64,000 bases of DNA from Paulinella micropora (GCA_009731375.1 BJOX01000309.1:246835-310834); one strand, 5' to 3'. Positions 23,961 to 38,380 are shown, counted from the first letter of the stretch. A program made the numbers and translations. Notes: generated by a model from the letters alone, not told the origin.

Positions 23961-24352
23961 CATGAATGCTAAAATGGTTTATAGATGGATGCATGGGGAT
24001 AGGTAACTACCACTTCGAATAAATATATGAATACATAGAAAGAAAGAAAGAAAGAAAGAAAGAAGGAAGGAAGGAAGGAAGGAAGGAAGGAAGGGAGGAA
24101 GGAAGGAAAGAAGGAAAGAAGGAAAGAAGGAAAGAATGAAAGAAGGAAAGAAGGAAAGAAGGAAGGAAGGAAGGAAGGAAGGAAAGAAAGAAAGAAAGAA
24201 AGAAAGACAGAAAGACAGAAAGACAGAAAGACAGAAAGAAAGAAAGAAAGAAAGAAAGAAAGGAAGAAAGGAAGAAAGGAAGGAAGGAAGGAAGGAAGGA
24301 AGGAAAGCTCGATCGATCGATCGATGATCGATCGATCGACAGATAGATAGAT

Positions 24353-24399
<47 letters not shown>

Positions 24400-24425
24400 C
24401 AGATAGATAGATGGATAGATCGATG

Positions 24426-24488
<63 letters not shown>

Positions 24489-24501
24489 GCCTAGAAAAAA
24501 C
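23961..24501. repeat. GAAA/GGAA and GATA arrays
   Basis: (GAAA)n and (GGAA)n to about 24300, GATC patches, then (GATA)n up to M13. Confidence 0.93.
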
Positions 24502-24550
24502 CTGTGAGAAGAGCAGTGCTGCCTCCTGTGCAGAGAGCAGGGGAGCAGGC
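24502..24550 (-). CDS. Exon-like segment M13
   Basis: Minus strand, 49 nt. Acceptor CTACGTAG, donor TCACAG|GTTTTT. It takes two nt from an upstream exon, encodes PAPLLSAQEAALLFSQ and ends in phase 0, matching M14. A copy of all but its last few bases lies upstream at about 24723-24771, with a more typical acceptor (CTTCGCAG) and no donor. Either this is the working copy or the pair are alternative remnants. Confidence 0.43.
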
Positions 24551-24630
24551 CTACGTAGATAGAAAGGTAGGCAGGTAGGAAGGTAGGAAGGTAGGTAGAT
24601 AGATAGATAGATATAGATAGATAGAAAGAT

Positions 24631-24695
<65 letters not shown>

Positions 24696-24826
24696 TAGAT
24701 AGATAGATAGATCGATAGATAGAGAAGAGCAAAGCTGCCTCCTGTGCAGAGAGCACAGGAGCAGGCCTGCGAAGATAGATAGATAGGTAGGTAGGTAGGT
24801 AGGTAGATAGATAGAAAGATAGATAT

Positions 24827-24869
<43 letters not shown>

Positions 24870-24971
24870 CATACATACGTAACATACGTACATACATAGT
24901 TTGTGTATGTATGTATGTATGTATGTATGTATGTACACACCACAAGGCCACACTCGAAACTATACAGTGGA

Positions 24972-25025
<54 letters not shown>

Positions 25026-25060
25026 CGATACATAGATAAATAGATAGATAGATAGATAGA
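24551..25060. repeat. GGTA/GATA/GTAT arrays with M13 and M12 tags
   Basis: Includes the M13 echo (about 24723-24771) and, at about 24936-24973, a diverged copy of the M12 3'-edge tag (read on minus as TTTCGAGTGTGGCCTTGTGG). Confidence 0.85.
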
Positions 25061-25446
25061 TGAGATATCGACTAATGTCAGAAAAGGAGCTTCTGATTTC
25101 GTCAACCAAGGAAGTCTGTGGGTAATGTTTTAACCCGATGCCCAGCTAAGCCGTGATGTTTGCACGGAAGGGACTGATACAGGCGATACCAAATCTCCCT
25201 AGTACCAGGCGGGGCCAGGGCTCGTTCCATAAGCGCCCCTTGCAGAACGAGCTCCCACCTCCATTACAGAGGACCCAGTAAGCAGATGGAGTTTCGAGAC
25301 TGTTCGACAGTCTAGTATAAACCGACAGAGCACTGTGGGTTTTATTCCGGGCTCAACAAGCGAGAAAGGGCACCCTGAGGGAACAGGATTGTGCTTCCCG
25401 TCGCTCTTTCGGCATGTGACTTATAGGCGTATGGCTAGGCACATAA
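25061..25446 (-). repeat. Family A repeat, copy 4 (truncated)
   Basis: Starts TGAGATATCGAC on (GATA)n and ends at GGCACATAA beside GATA, lacking the last ~100 bp of the unit. Confidence 0.9.
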
Positions 25447-26202
<756 letters not shown>

Positions 26203-26799
26203 NNNNNNNNNNNNNNNNNNNNNNNNNNNNNNNNNNNNNNNNNNNNNNNNNNNNNNNNNNNNNNNNNNNNNNNNNNNNNNNNNNNNNNNNNNNNNNNNNN
26301 NNNNNNNNNNNNNNNNNNNNNNNNNNNNNNNNNNNNNNNNNNNNNNNNNNNNNNNNNNNNNNNNNNNNNNNNNNNNNNNNNNNNNNNNNNNNNNNNNNNN
26401 NNNNNNNNNNNNNNNNNNNNNNNNNNNNNNNNNNNNNNNNNNNNNNNNNNNNNNNNNNNNNNNNNNNNNNNNNNNNNNNNNNNNNNNNNNNNNNNNNNNN
26501 NNNNNNNNNNNNNNNNNNNNNNNNNNNNNNNNNNNNNNNNNNNNNNNNNNNNNNNNNNNNNNNNNNNNNNNNNNNNNNNNNNNNNNNNNNNNNNNNNNNN
26601 NNNNNNNNNNNNNNNNNNNNNNNNNNNNNNNNNNNNNNNNNNNNNNNNNNNNNNNNNNNNNNNNNNNNNNNNNNNNNNNNNNNNNNNNNNNNNNNNNNNN
26701 NNNNNNNNNNNNNNNNNNNNNNNNNNNNNNNNNNNNNNNNNNNNNNNNNNNNNNNNNNNNNNNNNNNNNNNNNNNNNNNNNNNNNNNNNNNNNNNNNNN

Positions 26800-26820
26800 A
26801 TAGGTAGGTAGGTAGGTAGG

Positions 26821-26856
<36 letters not shown>

Positions 26857-26861
26857 TAGAC

Positions 26862-26911
<50 letters not shown>

Positions 26912-27148
26912 GGTAGGGTAGGGTAGGGTAGGGTAGGGTAGGGTAGGGTAGGGTAGGTAGGTAGGTAGGTAGGTAGGTAGGTAGGTAGGTAGGTAGGTAG
27001 GTAGGTAGGTAGGTAGGAAGGTAGGTAGGTAGGTAGGTAGGTAGGTAGGTAGGTAGGTAGGTAGGTAGATAGGTNNNNNNNNNNATAGATAAATAGATAG
27101 ATAAATAGATAGATAGATAGATAGATAGATAGATCGATAGATCGATAG
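26800..27148. repeat. GGTA, GACA, (GGGTA)n and GATA arrays
   Basis: About nine GGGTA/TAGGG pentamers at about 26910-26956 lie between GATA and GGTA arrays. A 10-N gap is at 27075-27084. Confidence 0.93.
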
Positions 27149-27475
27149 GATTGTGCTTCCTGTCGCTATTTCGGCATGTGACTTATGGGCGTATGGCTAG
27201 GCACACATAAGGCACCCCACCACGGGCCCAGCACACCCACACCATCCCCTAATTCTCTGTCTGTCGACAGATGGCACCCATTTCAAAAAAACCAAGCCCA
27301 AGGGAGGGTCAGTGACACCTCAAGTGGCCTTGGTTCGCTCCCTGGAGTAAGTGATGAGATCAACTGATGAGATATCGACTAATGTCAGAAAAAAGGAGCT
27401 TCTGATTTCGTCAACCAAGGAAGTCTGTGGGTAAAGTATTAACCCGATGCCCAGCTAAGCCGTGATGTTTGCACA
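27149..27475 (-). repeat. Family A repeat, copy 5, spanning the unit junction
   Basis: Begins inside the unit (GATTGTGCTTCC), runs through the unit end and GTAAGTGATGAGATCAAC, then straight into the next unit start and stops at GTTTGCAC beside GATA. A permuted fragment of a tandem or circular form. Confidence 0.88.
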
Positions 27476-27493
27476 GATAGATAGATAGATAGG

Positions 27494-27556
<63 letters not shown>

Positions 27557-27601
27557 GTAGGTAGGTAGGTAGGTAGATAGGTAGATAGGTAGGTAGGTAG
27601 G

Positions 27602-27644
<43 letters not shown>

Positions 27645-27679
27645 GTAGATAGAGAGATCGACCGGTCGATCGATCGATC

Positions 27680-27724
<45 letters not shown>

Positions 27725-27725
27725 G

Positions 27726-27780
<55 letters not shown>

Positions 27781-27887
27781 ATAGATACCACATTGCTACA
27801 CTACCAAACGACCCTCGAAAAGACAGGGTGGGATAGATAGATATATAGATAGATAGATAGATAGATAGATAGAATACAGATAGATAG

Positions 27888-27966
<79 letters not shown>

Positions 27967-27996
27967 ATAGACAGACAGATAGATAGATAGATAGAC

Positions 27997-28056
<60 letters not shown>

Positions 28057-28135
28057 TGATAGATAGATTGATTGATAGATTGATAGGTAGGTAGGTAGGT
28101 AGGTAGGTAGGTAGGTAGGTAGGTAGGTAGGTAGG

Positions 28136-28204
<69 letters not shown>

Positions 28205-28355
28205 TGATAGGTTGATAGATTGATAGATTGATAGATTGATAGATTGATAGATTGATAGATTGATAGATTGATAGATTGATAGGTAGGTAGGTAGGTAGGT
28301 AGGGAGGTAGGTAGGTAGGTAGGTAGGTATGTAGGTAGGTAGGTAGGTAGGTAGG

Positions 28356-28411
<56 letters not shown>
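27476..28411. repeat. GATA/GGTA/GATTGATA arrays with an M12 tag
   Basis: Tag at 27786-27833 copies the M12 3' edge. The remainder is tetranucleotide array. Confidence 0.93.
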
Positions 28412-28412
<1 letters not shown>

Positions 28413-28546
28413 GAGATGTCGCAAAGGAATGTAGTTCTTGCAAAGGAACGCAGTTTCACATCAAACAATAATTTGTGTACTGTGCATGTGTCCGGGATGG
28501 GAATCACGGGTAGACTGTGTTCTGGAAAAAGAAGAGGAGGAAGGAC
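28412..28546 (-). mobile_element. Family B: retroelement 3' end, copy 2
   Basis: About 135 bp, starting at GATGAGATGTCGCAAAGGAA on (GATA)n and truncated at GAGGAAGGAC. Same 3' end and same array phase as copy 1. Confidence 0.8.
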
Positions 28547-29569
<1,023 letters not shown>

Positions 29570-29629
29570 CAAACGACCCTCGAAACGAAACGGTGGGATC
29601 ATTGACTCGAGTCGAACTAGTATTGCAGC
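29570..29629 (-). CDS. Exon-like segment M12
   Basis: Minus strand, 60 nt. The acceptor has a pyrimidine-rich flank (TTGATTTTCTTTAG); the donor is CGTTTG|GTAGTG. In the phase left by M11 (one nt) it encodes [19 protein letters not shown] and leaves one nt. Changes among its 3'-edge echoes in this frame are conservative or silent (PTVSFRG, PTLSFRG, PVLSFRG), which favours it over a second open frame ([10 protein letters not shown]...). The next candidate, M13, needs a different phase, so an exon may be hidden in the 26.2-26.8 kb gap. Confidence 0.47.
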
Positions 29630-29763
29630 CTAAAGAAAATCAAGATGTATAGATAGATAGCTAGGTAGGTAAGCAGGTAGGTAGGCAGGTAGGTAGGTAG
29701 GTAGGTAGGTAGGTAGGTAGATGAATGGATGGATGGATGGATGGATGGATAGATGGATGGATG

Positions 29764-29812
<49 letters not shown>

Positions 29813-29999
29813 GTAGGTAAATAGATAGGTAAATAGATAGATAAGTAGGAAGATAGATAAGTAGGTAGGTAGGTAGGTAGGTAGGTAGGTAGGTAGGTAG
29901 GTAGATAGACAGATAGACAGATAGACAGATAGATAGATAGACAGATAGATAGATAGATAGATAGATAGATAGCTTGATAGATGGATAGATGGATAGATG

Positions 30000-30037
<38 letters not shown>

Positions 30038-30200
30038 AAGATAGAAATATAGATAGATAGAAAGATAGATAGATAGATAGATAGCTAGATAGATAGCTGG
30101 ATAGATAGCTGGATAGATAGCTGGATAGATAGATAGATAGATAGATAGAAAAATAGATAGATAGAAATATAGATAGATAGAAATATAGATAGATAGAAAT

Positions 30201-30236
<36 letters not shown>

Positions 30237-30337
30237 ATAAATAGATAAATAGCGAGATAGAGAGATAGATAGATAGATAGATAGATAGGTAGATAGGTAG
30301 ATAGGTAGGTAGGGAGGGAGGGAGGGAGGGAGGGAGG

Positions 30338-30372
<35 letters not shown>

Positions 30373-30407
30373 GTAGGTAGGTAGGTGGGTGGGTGGGTGG
30401 GTGGGTG

Positions 30408-30504
<97 letters not shown>

Positions 30505-30586
30505 GTAGATATGTAGATAGGTAGGTAGGTGGGTAGGTGGGTGGGTGGATAGATAGATAGACCGATAGACAGATAGATAGATAGAC

Positions 30587-30632
<46 letters not shown>

Positions 30633-30762
30633 GTAGATAGATACGTAGATAGGTAGATAGGTAGGTAGGTGGGTGGATGGTTGGGTGGGTGGATAAATAG
30701 ATAGATAGATAGATAGATAGATAGATGGATAGATAGATAGATAGATATATAGACAGATAGAC

Positions 30763-30824
<62 letters not shown>

Positions 30825-30844
30825 GGTGGGTGGGTGGGTGGGTG

Positions 30845-30880
<36 letters not shown>

Positions 30881-30921
30881 TATAGATACATAGATACATA
30901 GATACATAGATAGATAGATAT

Positions 30922-30961
<40 letters not shown>

Positions 30962-30996
30962 GTAGAAAGATAGGTAGGTGGATGAGTGGGTGGGTG

Positions 30997-31065
<69 letters not shown>
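29630..31065. repeat. GGTA/GATA/GGTG arrays
   Basis: About 1.4 kb of tetranucleotide array. The long minus-strand [12 protein letters not shown] frames are artefacts of the 4-bp period. Confidence 0.96.
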
Positions 31066-31067
<2 letters not shown>

Positions 31068-31450
31068 GAATGTATGTATGTATGTATGTATGTATGTATG
31101 TATGCATGTATGTATGTATGTATGTATGTATGTATGTATGTATGTATGCATGTATGTATGTATGTATGCATGCATGTATGTATGTATGTATGTATGTATT
31201 CATGTATGTATGTATGTATGTATGTATGTATGTATGTATGTGTATGTATGTATGTATGCATGTATGTATGTATGTATGTATGTATGCACGTATGTATGTA
31301 TGTATGTATGTATGTATGTATGTATGTATGAATGCATATATGCATGCATGTATGTGTGTATGTATGTATGTATGTATGTATGTATGTATGTATGCATGTA
31401 TGCATGTATGCACGTACGTAAGTAAGTACGTACATACGTACGTACGTACG

Positions 31451-31484
<34 letters not shown>

Positions 31485-31521
31485 TGTATGTATTTTAGCG
31501 TCCCTTAAGCGCATGAAGCTA

Positions 31522-31575
<54 letters not shown>

Positions 31576-31693
31576 TTTTTTTTTTTAAACAGTATATATA
31601 TATATATATATATATATANNNNNNNNNNAATAATAAAAAAAAAAAAAAAAAAGCGGTATGTATGTATGTATGTATGTATGAATTTTAGCGTAC
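31066..31693. repeat. (GTAT)n array, poly-A, 10-N gap, and an M11 tag
   Basis: GTAT array with TACG variants to 31494; the island TAGCGTCCCTTAAGCGCATG (31496-31520) copies the M11 3' edge; an A run of about 50, poly-T, (TA)n, the gap 31619-31628, poly-A and a short GTAT array follow. Confidence 0.92.
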
Positions 31694-31752
31694 CTAACGC
31701 GCATGAAGCTACAGGTTGATTAGCGGGGAAAACGGGATACATAAGCTCAAAC
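31694..31752 (-). CDS. Exon-like segment M11
   Basis: Minus strand, 59 nt. Acceptor ATGTAAATAG, donor GTTAG|GTACGC. It completes the codon left by M10 (Arg), encodes FELMYPVFPANQPVASCAL and leaves one nt for M12. Its 3' edge (TGTAGCTTCATGCGC) is echoed downstream at 31496-31522. Confidence 0.45.
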
Positions 31753-31776
31753 CTATTTACATAGATGGATAGATAG

Positions 31777-31820
<44 letters not shown>

Positions 31821-31937
31821 CAGATAGACAGATAGATAGATGGATAGATGGATAGATGGATAGATAGATGTCAAGGTAGGTAGGTAGGTAGGTAGGTAGG
31901 TAGGTAGGTAGTAGGTAGGTAGGAAGATATAGGTAGG

Positions 31938-31989
<52 letters not shown>

Positions 31990-32008
31990 CAGATAGATAG
32001 ATAGATAT

Positions 32009-32045
<37 letters not shown>

Positions 32046-32133
32046 ATAGATAGAATAGATAGAATAGACAGAATAGATAGAATAGACATAATAGATAGAA
32101 TAGATAGAATAGATTTAAAAAAAAAAAAAAAAC
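31753..32133. repeat. GATA/GGTA/GAATA arrays and poly-A
   Basis: Tetra- and pentanucleotide arrays ending in an A run beside the M10 donor. Confidence 0.93.
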
Positions 32134-32263
32134 CGCTCGGTTTGTCCGTTACTGCCGGACCCGCCCCCATTGAGCATAACGGTCAGCTCTCCCGTCGGCC
32201 CGCGCGAGAACAGCCCGCCGGACCGGACCAGCCGGTGTGATATGGTTAATAATTGCCATTCGC
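32134..32263 (-). CDS. Exon-like segment M10 (GC-rich)
   Basis: Minus strand, 130 nt. Acceptor GATCTAG, donor GAGCG|GTTTTT (weak). Taking one nt from M9, it encodes EWQLLTISHRLVRSGGLFSR then GPTGELTVMLNGGGSGSNGQ and TE, leaving two nt for M11. Third positions are GC-rich, and the other strand is interrupted by stops. Unrecognised; Gly-rich end. Confidence 0.47.
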
Positions 32264-33000
<737 letters not shown>

Positions 33001-33875
33001 AAATGAATCAAAGTCTATGTTTGTGANNNNNNNNNNTATAGATATAAATGAATCAAAGTCTATGTTTGTGAAAGAGGGCGAGCAGAAGCCTAAGAGACAG
33101 TCATTTCATCGACCATCCCTGCTTGACACTGCAAACGATTGGCAACTCCAAACCCAATACACCGGTTCTGAGCAAGCCTTTCCTGTCCACATTTGTGTCA
33201 CTGACCTCCGCCCCGATATCGTTGTCTGGTCACTGTCTACCAAGATATGTATTCTGATCGAGCTAACGTGCCCGGTCGAGGAAAACATCCTTGACGCACG
33301 AGCCTACAAGACCAACCGATACAACAAGCTCAAATCTCAAATCGAGGACAACGGATGGACCTGCCACCTTCGACCAATCGAATGCGGGGCTCGCGGCATG
33401 GTATCGTTCTCTGTTCATCGATGTTTCCGCGCCTTGGGTTTTCCCCATCCCCAATCCGAATCCCTTTGCTTCAAGCTATCCACCTGCGTAGCTCGTTGCT
33501 CTTTTGCGATTTATCGCTCCTGTGCAGTCAAGAATTGGACTAATCTTCCTCTAGTCCGTATTGGTGACTGCATTTCCATCATAGCCGTCCAGTGTTGCAT
33601 AGCCCGGGCTAGGTCCCTGCGGGGGTTTAGGCCTCATACAATGTCATCATTGTAACTTGCGCAAGCTAACTAACGGCTTCCTTTTCTTTCTCTTCTTCCT
33701 TATCCTCCCACTCTCCATTCCTAGATTGCCTTTTTCTTCAACGTCCTTCCTCTTCTTTTTCCAGAACACAGTCTACCCGTGATTCCCATCCCGGACACAT
33801 GCACAGTACACAAATTATTGTTTGATGTGAAACTGCGTTCCTTTGCAAGGACTACATTCCTTTGCGACATCTCAT
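33001..33875 (+). mobile_element. 5'-truncated non-LTR-type retroelement (family B, copy 3)
   Basis: Unique sequence starting AAATGAATCAAAGTC, holding an open frame (33038-33655) and a ~220-bp 3' untranslated part that matches family B copies 1 and 2. It ends GCGACATCTCATC followed by TATA and GATA units. A 10-N gap at 33027-33036 has the same ~26 bp on both sides, so it is probably an unresolved join rather than a true gap. Confidence 0.8.
33038..33655 (+). pseudogene. C-terminal fragment of a retroelement polyprotein, endonuclease-like domain
   Basis: About 200 codons open from the fragment edge to TAA; no start codon is needed because the 5' part of the element is missing. It includes a block RPDIVVWS..., then ILIELTCPVEENI about 10 residues later, then KTNRYNKL and IECGARGMVSFSVHRCFRAL. 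The spacing of PD, ELT and the basic KxxRY block resembles PD-(D/E)XK nuclease-like domains found at the C terminus of retroelement-derived proteins in animal genomes (established for the family type; assignment here is from memory of the motif). The reverse transcriptase part is absent, so the copy cannot be autonomous. Confidence 0.68.
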
Positions 33876-33898
33876 CTATAGATAGATAGATAGATTAC
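33876..33898. repeat. Short GATA tract joining the retroelement and M9 donor
   Basis: Twenty-odd bases of GATA/TAGATTA lie between the retroelement 3' end and the M9 donor. Confidence 0.8.
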
Positions 33899-33946
33899 CG
33901 TGTGTCAGCCGTGTCTCGGATGCCAACGCGATGTGTTCAGAACTGC
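33899..33946 (-). CDS. Exon-like segment M9
   Basis: Minus strand, 48 nt. Acceptor GAGTACAG, donor CACACG|GTAATC. With one nt supplied upstream it encodes [15 protein letters not shown] and leaves one nt for M10. It is echoed on both sides: acceptor-edge copies upstream (about 34014-34040 and 34074-34100) and donor-edge copies downstream (32709 and 32350). A further partial copy lies at about 34378-34408. Confidence 0.42.
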
Positions 33947-34102
33947 CTGTACTCTATGTATGTTTAATGTATGTTTTTATATATGTTTATGTATGTTTAT
34001 GTATGTTTTTGAGTTCAGCATTGCCTGTACTCTATGTATTATTATCATTATTGCCTGTATGTAATTATTTTGTGTTCAGAATTGCCTGTACTCTATATAA
34101 CA

Positions 34103-34148
<46 letters not shown>

Positions 34149-34201
34149 TAATAATAATAATAATAATAATTATAATAATAATTATAATAATAATAATAAT
34201 C

Positions 34202-34281
<80 letters not shown>

Positions 34282-34315
34282 AATAATAATGATAATGATT
34301 AATAATAATAATATA
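33947..34315. repeat. TATGTTT units, M9 tags and (AAT)n array
   Basis: Two M9 acceptor-edge tags (TTCAGCATTGCCTGTACTCT type), then about 200 bp of (AAT)n with GAT variants. Confidence 0.92.
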
Positions 34316-35310
34316 TGTATGTTTTATGTATGTTTTTATGTATGGTTTATGTATGTTTATGTATGTTTTTGTGTATATTCGTCTCGGATGTCAATGCAAT
34401 GTGTACTGTATGTTTTATGTATGTTTTATGTATGTTTTATGTATGTTTTATGTATGTTTTATGTATGTTTTATGTATGTTTTATGTATGTTTTGTGTATG
34501 TTTTATGTATGTTTTATGTATGTTTTATGTATGTTTTATGTATGTTTTATGTATGTTTTATGTATGTTTTATGTATGTTTTATGTATGTTTTATGCATGT
34601 TTAATGTATGTTTTATGTATGTTTTATATATGTTTTATGTATGTTTTATGCATGTTTTATGCATGTTTTTATGTATGTTTTTTATGTATGTTTTATGTAT
34701 GTCTTATGTATGTTTTATATATGTTTTATGTATGTTTTATGTATGTTGTGTTTTTATGTATGTTTTATGTATGTTTTATGTATGTTTTATGTATGTTTTA
34801 TGTATGTTTTATGTATGTTTTATGTATGTTTTATGTATGTATGTTTATGTATGTTTATGTATGTTTATGTATGTTTATGTATGCTTATGTATGCTTATGT
34901 ATGTTGATGTATGTATGTGTATGTATATGTATGTTTATGTATGTTTATGTATGCTTATGTATGTTTATGTATGTTTATGTATGTTTATGCATGTTTATGT
35001 ATGTTTATGTATGTTTATGCATGTTTATGTATGTTTATGCATGTTTATGTATGTTTATGTATGCTTATGTATGCTTATGTATGCTTAAGTATGTTTATGT
35101 ATGTTTATGCATGCTTATGTATGCTTATGTATGTTTATGTATGTTTATGTTTATGTATGTTTATGTATGTTTATGTATGTTTCTGTATGTTTATATATGC
35201 TTATGTATGCTTATGTATGTTTCTGTATGTTTATGTATGTTTATGTATGTTTATGTATGTTTATGTATGTTTATGTATGTTTTTGTATGTTTTTGTATGT
35301 TTATGCATGT
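34316..35310. repeat. 11-bp (TATGTTTTATG)n then 10-bp (TATGTTTATG)n arrays
   Basis: Period 11 from about 34400 to 34840, then period 10 to about 35300, with GCTTATG variants. Both are built from TATG plus a T-rich spacer. Confidence 0.92.
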
Positions 35311-36819
35311 TATGTATATGAAGTATGTATGTATGTATGTATGTATGTATGTATGTCTGTCTGTCTGTATGTATGTATGTATGTATGTATGTGTGTCTGT
35401 CTGTGTATGTGTGTCTGTCTGTATGTCTGTATGTATGTATGTATGTATGTATGTATGTCTGTATGTCTGTATGTCTGTATGTATGTATGTATGTATGTAT
35501 GTATGTATGTATGTATGTATGTATGTATGTCTGTATGTCTGTATGTATGTATGTATGTATGTATGTATGTATGTATGTATGTATGTATGTATGTATGTAT
35601 GTATGTATGTTTATTTTTTTGCGGATATGGCAAAATTGCTTGCGGCATGTATGAATGAATGTATGTATGCATGCATGTATGTATGTATGTATGTATGTAT
35701 GTATGTATGTATGTATGTACGTACGTATGCATGTATGTATGCATATGTATGTATGTATGAATGTATGTATGTATGAGTGTATGTATGTATGTATGTATGT
35801 ATGTATGTATGTATGTATGTACCTGTATTTTTTTGCGGATATGGCAAAATTGCTTGCAGCGTGTATGAATGAATGTATGTATGTATGTATGTATGTATTT
35901 ATGTATGTATGTATGTATGTATGTATGTATGTATGTATGTATGTATTTGTACTTTCTTGACGGATATGGCAAAATTGCTTGCGGCATGTATGAACGAATG
36001 TATGTATGTATGTATGTATGTATGTATGTATGTATGGGTGTGTTTGTACTTTCTTGGCGGATATGGCAAAAGCGGCATGTATGAATGAATGAATGTATAT
36101 ACGTATGTATGTACGTATGTATGTATGTATGTATGTATGTATGTATGTGTGTATGTATGTATGTGTACTTTCTTAGCGGATATGGCAAAATTGCTTACCG
36201 CATGTATGTATGTATGTATGTATGTATGTATGTATGTGTGTATGTACGTATGTATGTATGTATGTATGTATGTATGTGTGTATGTATGTATGTTTCTTAG
36301 CGGATATGGTAAAATTGCTTGCGGCATGTATGAATGAATGAATGTATGTATGTATGTATGTATGTATGTATGTATGTATGTATGTATGTGTGTATGTATT
36401 TGTACTTTCTTGGCGGATATGGCAAAATTGCTTGCGGCATGTATGAATGGATGAATGTATGTATGTATGTACGTCTGTATGTATGTATGTATGTATGTAT
36501 GTATGTATGTGTGTATGTATGTGTGTATGTGTACTTTCTTAGCGGATATGGCAAAATATCTTGCGGCATGTATGAATGTATGTATGTATGTATGTATGTA
36601 TGTATGTATGTGTGCATGTATGTGTACTTTCTTGGCGGATATGGAAAAATTGCTTGCGGCATGTATGTATGTATGTGTGTATGTATGTATGTATGTATGT
36701 ATATATGTATGTATGTATGTGTGTGTATGTACTTGTACTTTCTTGGCGGATATTGCAAAATTGTTTGCGGCATGTATGAATGAATGAATGTATGTATGTA
36801 TGTATGTATGTATGTGTAC
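35311..36819. repeat. (GTAT)n array with ten copies of the M8 3' edge
   Basis: GTAT array with a ~45-bp tag, TTTCTTGGCGGATATGGCAA plus AATTGCTTGCGGCATG, at about 35613, 35828, 35950, 36048, 36170, 36293, 36405, 36535, 36627 and 36739. On the minus strand each reads as the M8 3' half followed in most copies by GTAC. Spacing is about 90-215 bp. Confidence 0.92.
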
Positions 36820-36873
36820 TTTCTTAGCGGATATGGCAAAATTGCTTCCTGCTGCAGCGGCAGTAGCTGGAGG
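36820..36873 (-). CDS. Exon-like segment M8 (18 codons)
   Basis: Minus strand, 54 nt, phase 0 in and out. Acceptor CGTTTGTATAG, donor AAGAAA|GTACAC. It encodes PPATAAAAGSNFAISAKK. Differences among the echoed copies (GCT versus GCC for Ala) are often silent in this frame, whereas they change residues in the alternative frame LQLLPLQQEAILPYPLRK. Phase fits M7 upstream; the fit with M9 is not direct, so an exon may be missing. Confidence 0.42.
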
Positions 36874-37060
36874 CTATACAAACGCATGTAGATAGAGATA
36901 GAGATATAGAGATAGAGATAGAGATAGAGATAGGGATAGGGATAGGGATAGGGATAGGGATAGGGATGGTGATGGAGATGGAGATGGAGATGGAGATGGA
37001 GATGGAGATAGAGATAGAGATAGAGATAGAGATCGCTAGATCGCTAGATCGCTAGATCGC

Positions 37061-37129
<69 letters not shown>

Positions 37130-37147
37130 GGACAGACGGACAGACGG

Positions 37148-37189
<42 letters not shown>

Positions 37190-37217
37190 CGACAAACAGA
37201 CAGACAGACAGACAGAC

Positions 37218-37285
<68 letters not shown>

Positions 37286-37310
37286 GGATGGATGGATGGA
37301 TGGATGGATG

Positions 37311-37366
<56 letters not shown>

Positions 37367-37414
37367 TGTAGATAGATATACACCTGTGTGTCAGTCACTA
37401 TCTCTATCTCTCTC

Positions 37415-37485
<71 letters not shown>

Positions 37486-37486
37486 G

Positions 37487-37567
<81 letters not shown>

Positions 37568-37617
37568 GAAATGGAGTGTACTAGATCTCCTATTAACCTA
37601 CCTATCTACCTATCTCC

Positions 37618-37697
<80 letters not shown>

Positions 37698-37831
37698 GTT
37701 TTTATAATATACCTACCTACCTACCTACCTACCTACCTACCTACCTACCTATCTTTGTACCTATGAAACGGAGTGTACTAGATCTCCTGTTAACATATCT
37801 ATCTATCTATCTATCTACCTATCTATCTATC

Positions 37832-37908
<77 letters not shown>

Positions 37909-37940
37909 GTCTGTCTATCTATCTATCTATCTATCTATCT
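36874..37940. repeat. GAGATA/GGGATA, GATA and (TATC)n arrays
   Basis: Hexanucleotide GAGATA, GGGATA and GGAGAT blocks, GATCGCTA units, GACA/GACG, GATA, then (TATC)n from about 37410. Tags GAAATGGAGTGTACTAGATC (37568) and its variant (37764) belong to a family also seen at 38476, 39087, 39262 and 39457. Confidence 0.92.
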
Positions 37941-38377
37941 AGAGAATTAGGGGATGGTGTGGGTGTGCTGGGCCCGTGGTGGGGTGCCTTATGTGTGCCT
38001 AGCCATACGCCTATAAGTCATATGCCGAAATAGCGACGGGAAGCACAATCCTGTTCCCTCAGGGTGCCCTTTCTCGCTTGTTGAGCCCGGAATAAAACCC
38101 ACAGTGCTCTGTCGGTTTATACTAGACTGTCGAACAGTCTCGAAACTCCATCTGCTTACTGGGCCCTCTGTAATGGAGGTGGGAGCTCGTTCTGCAAGGG
38201 GCGCTTTATGGAACGAGCCCTGGCCCCGCCTGGTACTAGGAAGCTTTGGTATTGCCTGTATCAGTCCCTTCCGTGCAAACATCACGGCTTAGCTGGGCAT
38301 CGGGTTAATACTTTACCCACAGACTTCCTGGTTGACGAAATCAGAAGCTCCTTTTTTCTGACATTAGTCGATATTTC

Positions 38378-38380
<3 letters not shown>
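37941..38380 (+). repeat. Family A repeat, copy 6
   Basis: Plus orientation, starting at AGAGAATTAGGGGATGGTGT and ending CGATATTTCATC, then (TATC)n. It belongs to the same subfamily as copy 1. Confidence 0.9.

Noticed and set aside
29630-31435. 600-codon SIYLSIYLS frame on minus, and many like it
   Set aside because: A 4-bp repeat without stops is open by chance in all phases. The residues repeat every four codons with the array.
35600-36820. CRISPR-like or centromeric array at the M8 tags
   Set aside because: Spacers are (GTAT)n of varying length, so not CRISPR. The unit is too irregular for a centromeric satellite.
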